Positions 49,600 to 61,990 of a DNA stretch of 64,000 nucleotides are shown one piece after another. Source of the stretch: Musa acuminata AAA Group. Its lineage: Eukaryota > Streptophyta > Magnoliopsida > Zingiberales > Musaceae. The DNA lies in assembly GCF_036884655.1 (NCBI RefSeq), contig NC_088344.1:35777001-35841000 (forward strand). Direction: 5' to 3'. The notes below the pieces were generated by a model. It made no database searches. It was not told the DNA's origin and saw only the letters and a list, made by a program, of their open reading frames with translations. Within the stretch, counting starts at the first letter, position 1; each line of letters begins with the position of its first letter. A program made the position numbers and the translations under genes.

Positions 49600-52500
49600 T
49601 TAGATGAGGAAATTCCTAAACGCGGAAATCACTCTAGGTGACAGCAATAGCACAAACGCAAAGATTGACCCGAAAAACAAGTTGATGGCATATTGAACAA
49701 GATCTGTCTCGGTCTCGGGCTCTGAGGATGTTCTCTTTGCATTTGATACAGATGCAGATGGGAGGGCTTCTATAACGGCATCTGCAAGATCTGAGATGAA
49801 GGAAGAAGTGCAACCCAGAGCTGGTACCCTGCCCCAGTTCTCAATGCCCGACTGCAGAGCCAAGTGCTTGTACTCCATATCAATCTCTTCCAGAGTTTCA
49901 ATATGTTCGCTCACAAAGCTGGAAGATGATGGCACAGGAAAAATCCAAATTGTGGTCAGTGAAAAACACAAAAATCAAGTGCATGCCAGTTAAACATCCT
50001 TCACCAATATGACCCACACCATCAGTTAAATCATGTACGACAACTTAGCACATGAATTCCTCCTTGCAACCCAAGTATAGATGGGATAGAATAGGCTTGA
50101 TCTCAAAAGATGGCAATGGAGAACTAGTTTGAGCAAGAGCATGAACCCTCAAGCTTTGCTTCTTGTTGAGGCAGGAGTTTATGATGATTTAAAAAGGTCA
50201 TCCAGGAAAATGAAGCAACTGCTCAACAATTCCTTAATCAATATAGACATAAAATCATGAACCAAAAGATGCTTCTTCTTTATTCTAGCAAGATAAACAA
50301 TATAAGTTGTTTTAGCATATGAAAGTGTCCCAAATTATTTAATATATAAATATTCAACATATTCTTAAGTGTATAATTTAGCATATGTGTACCATGGGGC
50401 AGGTCATAAAAGCCAAAGTTTGCCACCAGAAATGTACCATTATGCAATGCTGTAATAATGGGCTGTTACTAGGAATCCACTAACAACATGAATTGTTGCT
50501 AAAACACTGATTGAATTCAGCTCAATCTGAAAAGGATTCGCAGGCTGATGGTCAACAAATTGACAAGTTACCTTACAGGGACTGCGAGAAGGCTCTTTAC
50601 ACCTTTCTGACCAAGCTCGACAATCACTTCATCAGTATAAGGCTTTAACCACTGAACAGGCCCAACTCGGCTCTGCAAGGAGTTCAAGAAAATAATAAAC
50701 TCTTCTGGAAACTACAGGATCAAGCAATGCAAGTCAATGAAACAGAAGGATTTATATAAAGAACATGGAGATTTTAGTAAAAGATGCACAATAAATTTGG
50801 AGCATTTGTAAAACCCTGTACCTGATAAGCAAGAGTGTGCTGGTTAACAATTCCTCTATATTTCAACTCAGCCATGATCAAGGAGATACACTCCTCCATC
50901 TGATCTTTGTATGGATCTCCTGCATCCTGAACATAGCTAAGTGGAACTCCATGTGCGCTAAAGAATATCATAACCTACCATCATAAGCAAAGGGAAACAG
51001 ACGATTTAAATGAGAACATGAGACATGTCCAACACAAAAGTATCAAGAAAAATAGCTTAGCTTCTCTGGTAACTAAACCAATTATAATGAATATGGAGTA
51101 AAGGAACATCAATTACTGCAGTGCACTAATCCTTAAAGCAAAAACACTGTATCTTCTAAAATCCATTTAGGTAAAGCTTAAATTTTAGCCATCTTGTCAC
51201 AAACTTTGTGACCTAGTAATTAGCTTGACTTATTTTTCCAACTATCCCCGAATGAATATGTAGGTTATCGTATCCATTGTAAAAATCATTTGACGGCAAC
51301 AGCAGTCCCTAATTCTAATATGACCTTTATGCCTAGTTTTGGATCCACAAATTGTGTTTCTTCTCCGAGTGTCTCATCAAGTTAACTTTGTCTCATCATG
51401 CCAAAGGCTTGCCAAAAGCATGTTTGGTGGACTTTATTATCAATGCCAACTAGAAGAAATAAGAAAGGGAAAAAGAGAAGGGCACAGACACCACCATGGC
51501 ACCATGCCATCATCCTTAGGTGTCGCTTACAACCCCCACACCCCGCCCAAAAAAAAAAAGGGTTTGTTGGTTTAACAAGCAAATTCCATTGCTCTACATC
51601 TCGACTCCATTAGTTATGCAGCTTAGCAAGATGCAACCATACAAATTCTAAGCAAACTGGAACAAAGATGCGGTGGTAGACATGACACATGACACTACAA
51701 GGGAAATCACCATACCAAGTGGAATAATTAACAGTAGAGAAAAGAACTTTAACATAAATCATACAATTAATAGTCAATAGAAATTACCTCCTCAGGCTTA
51801 GAAAAACTTAGTAGCTCATTTTCGATCAAATCAGCCATTGATTTGATGTAACCTTCACGTTGATACCATGACTCGATAATAGAAATTGGCAAGCTTGCAA
51901 AATAAGCATCTTCCCTGCAATGTGATTAATATCCAGTAAGCTTTATTCAAAAATAATTAATCGCAAATTAGTTGAGAATTCAGAGGTTTCATAGAAAAGA
52001 AAGAGATATTACTAACTACCTGATAATACTCTGTAGAACACGGATACTAGAACCACTAGTGGATATAGAGAATTGAGGATAAAGTGGCAGCACAACAAGC
52101 TTTGTTATTTTATCCTTCTTTATCTGTAATTACATGGATAAGTAGTCAGTGTAGCCACGTAAGTCAAGAGTACACAAACTAAACAAGCACATTTCAAGCA
52201 AGTAGCACTCCACATTCTCCAAATAGCATTTCTGTTCTTCTAATTGTACAAATAAAATATATGCAGATTGAGGACAAATCAAGCCGTTATTATTTCTAGT
52301 ATAGTAGTTTGCATAATGTTATAATTTATTTGCTGTTAATATTTCTAGTATAGTAATTTGCAGACTGTTATAGTTCATTTGTCTCTAAGCCACTGAAGCT
52401 CTGCAAAGTGTGTGAAATTTGACAAAAAAATGGAGAAACAAGAAGCAGTTTGGTTTGACTATAAAAATTACAAGGATGCATAGCTGCAGGTTTGAACAAC

Positions 52501-54334
52501 TACTGCATCAAAGAAAGCAACTACAAAATAATAAGAGGTACAGCAGACAGCTACAGATTGAAGGCATGTTATATTAAGCACTGAGCAAGTTGTTGCTGGG
52601 TAGCAGTAAAGTGTAATTACAAACCTGATGAAGAGCCTCCTCAGTGAAAGGGTGCCAGTACCGCATACCAACATATACATTGGCATGCAAATCCTTGTCT
52701 TTGAGGGCCAGTTTTAGTGCTTGTGCCTGAAATTTTTTTTCATTGAGTCAGCTTGTCAGCAGCAGCTTTTTTCCAAATGAAACATGAGAAGGAAAGACAT
52801 AAGACAGTTTGTTATTCCCATTCAATAAAACCCCACTAAAATTGTAACTTGGATATATTGAGTAAATCACTATGCCACGGTGATAGTGAAGAAATATATC
52901 CCAGGAAAAGAAAAAGGAACACTACTAAATCAAATTACAAACCTGTTCATCAGTTATCCTCCGTAATGGTGATCCACCACCAATTGCAGCATAACCCTCC
53001 TTACTTTTTGGAGCTCTGACAACTGATATTAACTTGGCCAGTGGTCGCTGGAGAAATCGGAATAGTCTAGGAAGCCGTATTATGTCCTATTATGAACGAG
53101 GAAAAGATATCTTAAGTAAAACAACTGAAAACTAAACAAAAAAACTACAATTAAGAATATATATGTTTAGTGCACCATAAAGAAAATATTCATAAAAATT
53201 ATCCCAAGCATCGAATAAATTGGGAATGACATGTATATACACATAATATGTATATATACATTAGTAGTATCACATGTGTAATTTGATAATTGGACCATTC
53301 GAGATTATGTTTGTGTCAGTGCACCAACTATTGGATGTTGCCAGCATTCCCTGCAATAAAAAAATTGTCACTTATATGTCAAGTAAGAAGACAGTGAATC
53401 TTGGCACCACACTGAGGTTGCTCTTACAAGAAGCTGGTCAAGATTTTGGAGTGTTGCTGCTTTTTCAACATTCACACACGTTATGGAACAAGGCAAACTA
53501 AATGGATTAAAAAAATCTTCATATACAAGTGCGAATTGGCAAATCAATAGTTTATTTTCTCACATTCTTGCTTCATCAAAAAGCTTAAATAGAATATATC
53601 AATCTGATTGTTGCAATAAACTAGTTAAGAAAGGAACCAAAAGAACATGTAAACGGGTGGAACAAGACAAGCATTTCTGTTCATTGCTCATATATCAAAA
53701 TATGACGAACTTACTGGATCAGCAAATAAATTGAACAGGAATGGTTGAACATCGTTCAGGGTCTCTGGACCTCCAAGGTTCAACAGTAGTATGCCAACCC
53801 TTTCATGTGCATGACTTGAAGAAATGCTGAGAAAATTTGTATCATGCGTGCATGCCTCTGCAGAACAATTAAGCCTCCCAAGATTATGCTTTTTGACTGG
53901 CATATGTATAGATTTGGCAAAATTCCCCTTGCTAACATCAGATGTAGGATTAGAAACCACCGATAAACTCAGTGATTCATCAGTTCCTTGAAGGCCATTA
54001 TGCGAGGAATGGGAGGAGCATTTGACATAGCATACCGAGGTACCTCCCTTGTGCGTTGATCTGAAATAGAATTGGCTTTGAGCTCTACCATATGCAAGAA
54101 TGCATCGAGATATGTAATTGATGAACATGTGATCCGTCAACTTCAGTTACAAATTGATCGATTACAGATCTAAAACAAAAACTTCATTTTGACGTAGGGT
54201 TCATCCTCAGATCATCTGTCAAATAACAAAAGAAAATGGAAAAACAACACTCACGAATACAGAGAGCCGATACTTCTCCGACTCCTAAAATCAAGGAGTT
54301 TGGTCTGAGAAACAGCAGAATTCGCAGCTTCCAT
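49600..54334 (-). CDS. Ferrochelatase, chloroplast, FC2 type with C-terminal CAB-like segment, nine exons, 491 aa
   Basis: Ferrochelatase inserts Fe2+ into protoporphyrin IX, the last step of heme synthesis. Coding exons in transcript order: 54334-54255, 54060-53715, 53086-52943, 52726-52625, 52123-52020, 51914-51788, 50974-50822, 50672-50572 and 49918-49600; 1476 nt, no frame break. The first 100 or so residues are Ser-rich and basic (plastid transit peptide). The mature enzyme starts at about [13 protein letters not shown]. Family motifs: [27 protein letters not shown], the catalytic-histidine motif FFSAHGVP (His about 309), HTLAYQSRVGP and [13 protein letters not shown]. After the catalytic domain comes an acidic linker and a terminal membrane helix, [18 protein letters not shown], followed by [11 protein letters not shown]. 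This resembles the LHC/CAB-like tail that distinguishes plant FC2 from FC1. The assignment to FC2 rests on that tail. Confidence 0.92.
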
Positions 54335-54365
54335 GCTCTCAGAAAAGCAATCGGGTGTTCCGATC

Positions 54366-54798
54366 CTAGAGGAGAAATTTTGAGAACAAAATTAGAATCC
54401 AAAAGCATGTATGATCGACCATATCAGAAAACAGGCAAGTAAACTTATGGCAGGTTCTCATCAAAAAATCACATCTAAGATGAACAGATCAAGATCATGT
54501 CTAATCGTCAAGCGTGGAATCGACTCGCAGAGTCTCGTCTCCCGTCAAGGCATTCCTCAGCAGATTGTAAAACATATATTCATTAACTTGTATTACAAAC
54601 AAATAGAGTCCGACACATGATACACGGCAATTTTATGGCTACAACACAATGGTTAGTCGCCAAGACTGGTTTATGTATCGTAAATCGGACTGTTGCACAC
54701 CCACCCTAAACAAAGGGATCGAACAAGAACGAGCTCAAGGCAAAAGACACCAAAAGTCGATGCGGCTCAAGAAGAAACGGAGATCGAAGAAGACGCAC
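54366..54798 (-). other. 5'UTR intron of the ferrochelatase gene
   Basis: On the minus strand a CTACAAG|GTGCGT donor (exon ending 54799) and a TCTCCTCTAG|GATC acceptor (exon starting 54365) bracket about 433 nt. The acceptor lies 31 nt before the ferrochelatase ATG. The upstream leader (54800 to about 54960) is CT-rich as expected for a plant 5'UTR. Confidence 0.6.
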
Positions 54799-54959
54799 CT
54801 TGTAGTCAGAGCCAATGGTTCAAGATCTCCAAGAATCACGGAATAGAAGAGTTGGATCGACTCTTCTTGTGGGGTTAGGGCTGATCGTCGAAGAAGAAGG
54901 AAAAGCAATGGGGAGCAGAAGGAGGCGGCGACGGGGGCAGCGAGACGAGAAAGGAAAGG

Positions 54960-56150
54960 AACCGGCAGAAGCGCCGTTGGGTGCTTACTTCCTTCCGGTC
55001 AAATATGGCGGACGAAGACTCGCTCCCTCTCGCGTCCTGGTGTTGCCCACCTAACGACGACGATCCAAACCCAAAGGACGTCACGCGGAAGAAAAAGCAT
55101 CTCTTCATCTACCCCATTTCGATTACCCGCGTACCCAAGCTTCACTGAAGTAGCGTGGGGCCCAAGAGAAAGCTACGGTGGAAGCCGCCGATCCTCCGAT
55201 CACGACGCAGGTCATTGTTGTTCGGGGACTGATCGACGTATTCGTGGTGTGATGGAACCTCCGGTTCGTTCCTCGGTTGCTGATGAGTATTTGCATCAAA
55301 GCAGCGAACAGCGTAGCGAGGATTTTAACCGGAGGGCTCTCTGGGCGCCACCTATCTCAACGTGTCCCGGGAACCATCCAAACACGGCGTCATCGCCTAA
55401 CCCCTCTCGACGGACGACCAATGAAACGAGTACACCTTTCGCCTACTTGCGTGCGTGAGTTAGAATTGTACGATCCGTGTGGGTCCCACTTTACGGCATT
55501 GTCCACCATCCAATAGCAACGTAGGTGGGGGACACGAGTACGACAAATAAATTAGGTTACCGATTCTTCACCCCGCGTACACGTATACATAAATAAATAT
55601 CCACTACGCCGTAGATTAGCCGTCCAAGTGTCCAAGGGATCAGATGTTATCATATATTTACGACGATCGGAAGTAGAATGGAGAGCTTTGGATTCAGTCG
55701 TCTATTTGGTCCGTTATTATGTATATTTATTTTTTATTATGTTATAATATGATATGAATATATAATATATTATATTATACTTCGAACACGATGAGATCTA
55801 GAGAATAACATCATTGAGAATTTTAGAATAGACATTTTTTTATCTCATGAATCTCTATCAATCTTTATTCTACGTAGAAAATATGATAATCATCCTAAGC
55901 ATTAATTCCTCTTTTTCTATAATGAATAGATCGTCCCTTATTCGACCAAGAGCCTTGAATTTTTCTTTAATGAACATGTAGTACTTTACATGTGTTAATA
56001 TAAAATTTTCATTCTAATTTAGAGTGCAGGAACGACTTTGTTAGGTGAAAGCATGGCTCTATTATTGCAACAGGTGAATGGAGTCTATTTTTTATTATCA
56101 ACATCAATCTGGATTTAAGTTGATTTCATAATACTCATTTCACATGTCAT
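54960..56150. other. Ferrochelatase promoter and spacer before the retroelement
   Basis: GC-balanced promoter DNA to about 55560, then AT-rich spacer. No gene is supported on either strand. Confidence 0.5.
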
Positions 56151-56627
56151 GCGATCACATGTTAGTCTTAGGGGATTTTGCCGAGTCAACCTGACACATC
56201 ATTATATCTTGAAAGTATAGAAGTAACCTAAGTGATTTGAAAGAGGCTCGGGTGATTATGATATTAGGGTTTAGCTTTTAAAGTGTCACATGCACTAAGA
56301 TTGATATCGGAAGAAGTTTCTTGATCCGATCTTTTCGACATTCAAGTTAGTCCAAGATCTTTTTAGGGTATAAGTTTTTTTCAAAAAGAGAATCCCTTGG
56401 CACAATACCGAAGATTAGCTTTTATACTTGGTCTACGAGGAGGACAACCCACAATTGTCTTAATGTCCCCCTTTGATGTTTTACCTACATGGGCAATGGG
56501 GAGGGAGAGATGCGCCCAAACGATCTCCCTTAAACTGTTGTCTAATAGGCAAACAAGTAGAGGGTGGCTAGGACATTATCTTTCCACACTAGTCTCCATG
56601 TAGCAATAACTATATTAAGTTATTGTC

Positions 56628-56703
<76 letters not shown>

Positions 56704-56945
56704 ATGAGTAAATTTGAATTTTAGATTAAACATGTTGAAATAAATTATTTCTATAAGAGTTTTTATACATGTATGTTAAGTTTCTAGTAATTTTATTATT
56801 CTAATTAAGTGTCAAATAAATAAGTAGCCTAAGAATACCTAAATGATTTATTGTTGGATATTTTAAAATCTTGTCGTATAATTATTTTCATTGGTTTGGA
56901 GTGTACTAATAAAAATTACTAATAGTGGGATGGAAACCGAGGCTA
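56150..56945 (-). repeat. Left LTR (3' LTR in element orientation)
   Basis: It matches the segment at 61180-61990 in order: the TTTTATACTTG block, GGTCCTA/GTTCTTAG, GACGG/GATGTT, GTACATGAGTAAATTTGAATTTTAGATTAAA (long match, given here only by its position near 56700), and a shared end of AATAGTGGGATGG type. It contains a long TA tract that the other LTR lacks. Borders are approximate. Confidence 0.7.
56631..56699. repeat. (AT)n microsatellite, 69 bp, inside the left LTR
   Basis: An uninterrupted AT dinucleotide run of about 34 units. The matching position in the right LTR (about 61731-61745) is only a short ATACATATATTACATG sequence, so the run expanded after the two LTRs separated. Confidence 0.9.
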
Positions 56946-56999
56946 ATGCAAATTATGAGAAGGCCTTACTCGTTCTTATTTGGTTATATCTCGAAAATA

Positions 57000-57220
57000 T
57001 ATTCATGATCAATTAATCGATTCAGGAAATATTGTAATTGTCTTTCAGATATGCTTTATTGAGATCAATATAATCAATACACATTTTTCAATTTTCATTA
57101 AATTTTTTAACTAATACAATATTAGCAAGCCACTAGGATATTGCACTTCGGTAATAAACATTGCCTCTAACAACTTGTCCACTTCATCACTAATCGTCTA
57201 CTAGCATTTGAGATTGAACT
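57000..57220 (-). pseudogene. Reverse transcriptase fragment (Ty3/gypsy)
   Basis: On the minus strand the decayed frame reads EVDKLLEAMFITEVQYPSG and, further on, CIDYIDLNKAYLKD. This corresponds to the conserved gypsy RT start in which a REVQYPEWLAN-type block is followed by CVDYTDLNKACPKD. Stops and frameshifts interrupt it. The remainder of RT is absent. Confidence 0.75.
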
Positions 57221-57545
57221 TACAAGGTTTTTGTCTCTCGGGTCAAATGTCGGGGGAAATGTTAGTGATGTTAGATCACGTTAAGGTCTATTCTTGGCAT
57301 GTCTCTCGATGACCATGTGAACACCTTGACGTTTTCCCTATGAAAGTCGATGAGTTGCACTTGCTTCTCCTAGAGAAGTGTCACCTTATTCTTGACGACT
57401 CAATTAGGATGAGCCTTGTCTAGAGGTTCTTCGATCAGTGACTCTATTAGCTCCGGATGTAGGGGGACTTTACGAAATCCTAAGGATCCAACGGTAAACT
57501 CTTGGGCTGGGCCCTTTTTGATAAGGAGACTATTGTTAGATAGCA

Positions 57546-57974
57546 CTAGCTAGACTCATTCGGATTACTCAGCTCCCCAATGTTGGTTTTTGTTACGAAT
57601 TTCATTACTGTGTGAAAGGTAGACACCATAAATCTTGGTCTTTTGAGTGTGGATTGGTCTATAATTACATTGTACACTAAGGGGTTATCAACCATCATGA
57701 ATTTAGTCATCACCATTTTAGAATAGGGTTTATCACTAAATATAATGTGCAAGCTCATGATCCCGAGAGGGGAGATGAAGTTGCCCGTGAATCACATCAG
57801 TGAAGAAATCATAAGGATGAGTTCATTAGCTAAAAGCCTGAGTTTTTTAAAAGCGTCAAAGTAGAGGATGTCAGCGGATCCACCTGTGTCGATCATTTCC
57901 CTCTTTACTTGGGAATTAATCATTCTTATGGAGACCACCAAGGCATCATCATAGTTTGGGTCAAAGTACTTCAT
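57546..57974 (-). pseudogene. Retroviral-type aspartic protease fragment (Ty3/gypsy)
   Basis: Two adjoining open pieces on the minus strand together resemble a gypsy protease. The first (57974-57792) has DDALVVSIRMINSQVKR, then the active-site motif IDTGGSADILYFDAFKKL (family DTGSSADIL). The second (57758-57546) has FMMVDNPLVYNVIIDQSTL, equivalent to VVD-P-AYNVIIGRPTL. A frame break separates them. Confidence 0.8.
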
Positions 57975-58406
57975 CTCTTCCTCCTTTAAGGTTATTTCTA
58001 ACTTATCTTCTAAACTCGAGCACTTCTCGACAGTGGCTTGGGCGTACGCTTTGTGACCCGAGGAGCTATCTTCTACTGAAATAGGTCTATCAATGATGAC
58101 GTCAATTTATCTCTCTATTCGACCCTAAGGTTGGGGTGAAGTTTCTCGATATCTCTGAACGAATCTCTCAAGGTTCCCTTGACAAAATGAGCTTCTCGAT
58201 TTATTCATTGAAATCATAACAATCTTTTGTGTCATGATCATAGTAACAGTGGAAGCTGTAGTACTTGGATATGTCCCTTATTTCCAACGGTGTCTTCATC
58301 GGTTGAGAGTCCCTTAAAAATCCTTTTTCTTTTATCTATAAGAATATCTTAATTCTTATCATATTAAGGGGTGTCAACTTAGACCTTGAGCAAGGCAGCT
58401 TAAGAT

Positions 58407-60398
58407 GATCTTATTTTCTTCATTAAGTTGACCTCAAGGTTGGAGCTAATGGTGGTCGCTCATGCCACGGCCTCTTGCGCGTCTCCTCATGCTTAATTGA
58501 GACATCACCTCCGTAGTTATATATTGGTTGGCCTTTTAAAGGACTTCGGGCTTGGTCATCGATGACTTCACTAATGACCAGAAAAGGCGATAAGGCCTAA
58601 ATCATGAGTGACGAATGAACTTCTTACATGTCTCGGATTTTATTTGTAAATCAAGCAACCAAATTAGAGAGTGTCTCTTCCTCCCTTTGCCTATGGTTGA
58701 GCAACATTTTCACCGAGGTCCTCGGGCATATATTTCCGAGGAAGTAGATTTTGAACTCCTTTACGAGCTGAGTGAATGAGCTGACCAAGAGTGGCTTTAA
58801 GCAAGTGTACCACTCACACACTGGGCCTCTCAGTATTATTGGCAGTGTGGAACACATTAGTACGTTTGAGATGTTGTAGAGAGACATTTGGGTTGATCTT
58901 ATTTTCTTTAACGAGGTGACCTCGAGGTTGGAGCTCATGGTGGTCACTCATGCTATGGCCTCTTGCACGTCTTTTCATGCTTACTTGAGACCATCACCTC
59001 ATTAATTATATATTAGTTGGCCCTCTGGAGGACCTCGGGCATGGTCACCGATGGCCTCTCCACTAATAACTAAAAAAGTTGAGAGGTCCTGAACCCCATC
59101 ATGAAAGTTTGAATCATAAGTGATGAATGAGTTTCTTACACACCTAGGATTTCATTAATGAATCAAGCGATGAAGCTAGAGAGTGTCTCTTCCTCCCTTT
59201 GCTTGTGTTTGAGCAATATTGCCATCGAGGGCCTCGGGCATATATTCCCGAGGAAATAGAGTTTGAACTCCTTTACAAGCTAAGTGAAGTAGCTAACTAA
59301 GAGTGGCTTCAAGCAAGTGTACCACTCCTATGCTAAGCCTCTCAACATTGTTGGGAATGCGTAGCACATTAGAGCGTCTAAGGTGTCATAGAGAGACATT
59401 TAGGTCAATCTTATTTTCTTCACTGGGGTGACATCGAGGTTAGAGCTAATTGTGGTCACTTATGCCATGATATCTTATGTATATCCTCACACTTAAGACC
59501 ATCACCTCTGTGGCTATGTATTGATTTGCCCTCTAGAGGACCTCGGGCATGGTCACCGGTGACCTCTTCACTAATGACTAGAAAAAGGTGAGAGAGCCCA
59601 AGCCCCATCGTGAAGGCTTGAGTCATGAGTGATGAATGAGTTTTTTTGTATGCCTTGGATTTCGTTAGTAAATCGAGTGATAAAGTTGGAGAGTGTCTCT
59701 TCCTTCCTTTGCCTTGTTTGAGCAACATTACCGCCGAGGGCCTCAAGCATATATTCCCAAGAAAATAGAGTTTGAACTCCTTTGCAAGTTGAGTGAAGGA
59801 GCCGATCGAGAGTGGCTTCAAGTGAGTGTACCATTCTCGTGCTAGGCCTCTCAGTGTTGTTGGGAATATACAACATATTAGAGTATTTGAGTCAGTCTTA
59901 TTTTCTTTACTAAGGTGACCTCGAGGTTGGAGCTAATGGTGGTCGCTTATGCCACAACATCTTAGGTATCTCCTCATGCTTACTTGAAGCCTTTGTGACT
60001 ATATATTAGTTGGCTCTTTAGAGGACTGTAGGCATGGTCACCAGTGGCCTCTCCACTAGTGACTAGAAAAAGGTGAGAGGGTTTAAGCTTCATCATGGAT
60101 GTTTAAATCATGAGTGACGAATGAGTTTCTTGTGTGCCTCGGTTTTCGTTAGTGAATCTCGTGACGAAGTGAGAGAGTATCTCTTCCTCCCTTTGCATGT
60201 GTCTAAGTAATATTGTCGTTGAGGGCCTCGGGCATATATTCCTGAGGAAGAAGAGTTTGAACTCCTTTGTGAGTTAAGTGAAGGAGCTAACTGAGTGCAA
60301 CTTCAAGCTAATGTACCACTCCAGCACTGGACCTCTCAGCATTATTGAGAATACATAGCACATCAAAGTATTCGAGATGTCGTAGAGAAACATTTGGG
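58407..60398 (-). repeat. Tandem array of four gag-derived units (about 490-510 bp each)
   Basis: Units begin at about 58407, 58895, 59407 and 59894. Each starts with a CTTATTTTCTT word followed by TGACCTCGAGGTTGGAGC-like sequence, then GGTCACCGATGG-like sequence and GAGAGTGTCTCTTCCT, and ends in GAGACATTTGGG-like sequence. On the minus strand each encodes part of a retrotransposon gag domain: C-WYTCLKPLLVSSFTQL, EFK-YFLGNIC and ETLSN--ARF can be read in several units. The frames are decayed to different degrees. Units share much of their sequence but are clearly not identical. Confidence 0.85.
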
Positions 60399-60399
60399 C

Positions 60400-61180
60400 A
60401 TAAAAGGCAGTATGTGTTCAATTGGGTAAGTACTATCATCAAAAGCTTCCAGCGATAGGTGGTGGAAGTTAGTTGAGATTGGTTCCTCTTGGATATTCTG
60501 GGTGAATAGGGACCAACTCGAGATGGGATCAACCATATTCTCTCCCTTTGACTATTGAAACTCCTACCACAACTCGTCTAAGTGCTGGTTCATTTGTTGC
60601 TATTGGATCCTCAGGGAGTCATCCATTGAATCCACTCACCGGATCGTAGATTTGGGCGGAGCATAGTGGTGATGTGGCGGTGTACTGAACTCCACAATCG
60701 GAGAGTTGGATGCTTCTTCAATTGGCAGTTCTATGGACCTTAAGTAATCTTGAGATGTTGGCATTGCAATGGGGGGATCTCGATGGGTGCCAATGCTCGG
60801 GGTGGTTGAGGTGTTGACCATGGCTAAGATGGTGACACCATTTGTTGGGCTAATCAAGGCAGGAGTGAAGCGATGGCTTACATCATACCTATGAGTGTTT
60901 GTACCTAATATGTGAGGTTCAGAAACACATCAGTAGGGATGAGCAAGTGACTCAAATTTATTCTCGGGGGTAAGAGGCTTGGGTTATTGAATAAACACTA
61001 ATACCTCACATGTGTCTGTGCAGAGTGGACGCATCCACATGTGGGAAGGAGGATAGTTGTCTCCACTGAGTAAAAGTATTATGGGTTAGAGGCAATGCCT
61101 CCTTGCTGAAGCATTCGTTGAGTGGATTGACGGGTGGATGTTCCTACGACATCATACCTTCCTTCTAGCGCTAGAATAGT
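60400..61180 (-). pseudogene. gag N-terminal and leader region of the retroelement
   Basis: Minus-strand open pieces at 60857-60636 and 60532-60308 carry Pro-, Ser- and Thr-rich sequence, including a PPHHHYAPP stretch. The second piece ends in a copy of the gag-unit start. No intact frame remains. Confidence 0.5.
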
Positions 61181-61990
61181 AGGAGATTTCGTAGTTGACA
61201 TTCAAGTCAACCTAAAGTTGTCCAAACCCAAAGACGCAAGAGTGTCCTCTTTAAGGAGGCTCCGATGTGGGGGTTAAGCTTTTGAAACGCCGCTTATACT
61301 AAGGCTGATGTTGAGAGAAGTTTCCAACCCAATTCCTTCAACATTCAAGTTAGTCCGAGATCTTTTGTGGGATATGAGTTTTTTCTTTTTTTCGAAAAGA
61401 GTCCCTCGACACGATGTCGGAAGTTAGTTTTTATACTTGTTCTTAGGGGGGATAGCTCATAACAGTTCTAACATCTCCTTTTGACGGTTTGTTTAGATGA
61501 GCGATAGGAGAGAGATAGGCCCGAACGACCTCTTTGGATTATTGTCGATAGGACAGACAAGTGGAGGGTAACTAGGATCTTCTATTTTCATGCCACCCTT
61601 CACGTGGTGACAAATGTCAGATGATAATTGACTACAATTATTTTTCATATCAATTATCAATACAAATATAAAATTCAAACTATTAATCTAAGATAAAAAA
61701 TTAAAATATTCAATTAATAGCTATTGTGTGAATACATATATTACATGAGTAAATTTGAATTTTAGATTAAATATTTTGATATAAATTATTTATATTTGAG
61801 TTTTTATACATATGTATATTAGTTCTCTAGTAACTATATTGTTCTAGTTAAGTGTAAAATAAATAAGTAGTCCAAGAACACCTAAATTATTTATCGTAGG
61901 ATGTTTCAAAATCTCATAATATAATTATTTTTATTAGTTTGCATTTTGCATTAGATTAATAAAAAAATACTGATAGTAGGATGGGAATAG
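61180..61990 (-). repeat. Right LTR (5' LTR in element orientation)
   Basis: This is the counterpart of the left LTR, sharing CATTCAAGTTAGTCC, a TTTTATACTTG block, an AGGGTAACTAGGA-type block and a TACATGAGTAAATTTG stretch. The two copies show many substitutions and small indels, so the insertion is old. Borders are approximate; a primer-binding site was not identified. Confidence 0.7.

Larger units (their letters stand above)
56150..61990 (-). mobile_element. Truncated Ty3/gypsy LTR retrotransposon with amplified gag
   Basis: Two diverged repeats of roughly 0.8 kb in the same orientation bound the element. Between them, reading the minus strand from right to left, come a gag-leader region (60860-60400), a fourfold gag array, an aspartic protease fragment and the beginning of reverse transcriptase. 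Most of RT, RNase H and integrase is missing: the RT fragment runs almost directly into the left LTR. Numerous stops and frameshifts show it cannot be autonomous. Exact ends and target-site duplication were not resolved. Confidence 0.8.

Noticed and set aside
54815..55108. Open frames on both strands upstream of ferrochelatase
   Set aside because: They cover the CT-rich 5'UTR and promoter; the coding start is fixed at 54334 by the splice into the conserved exon 2.
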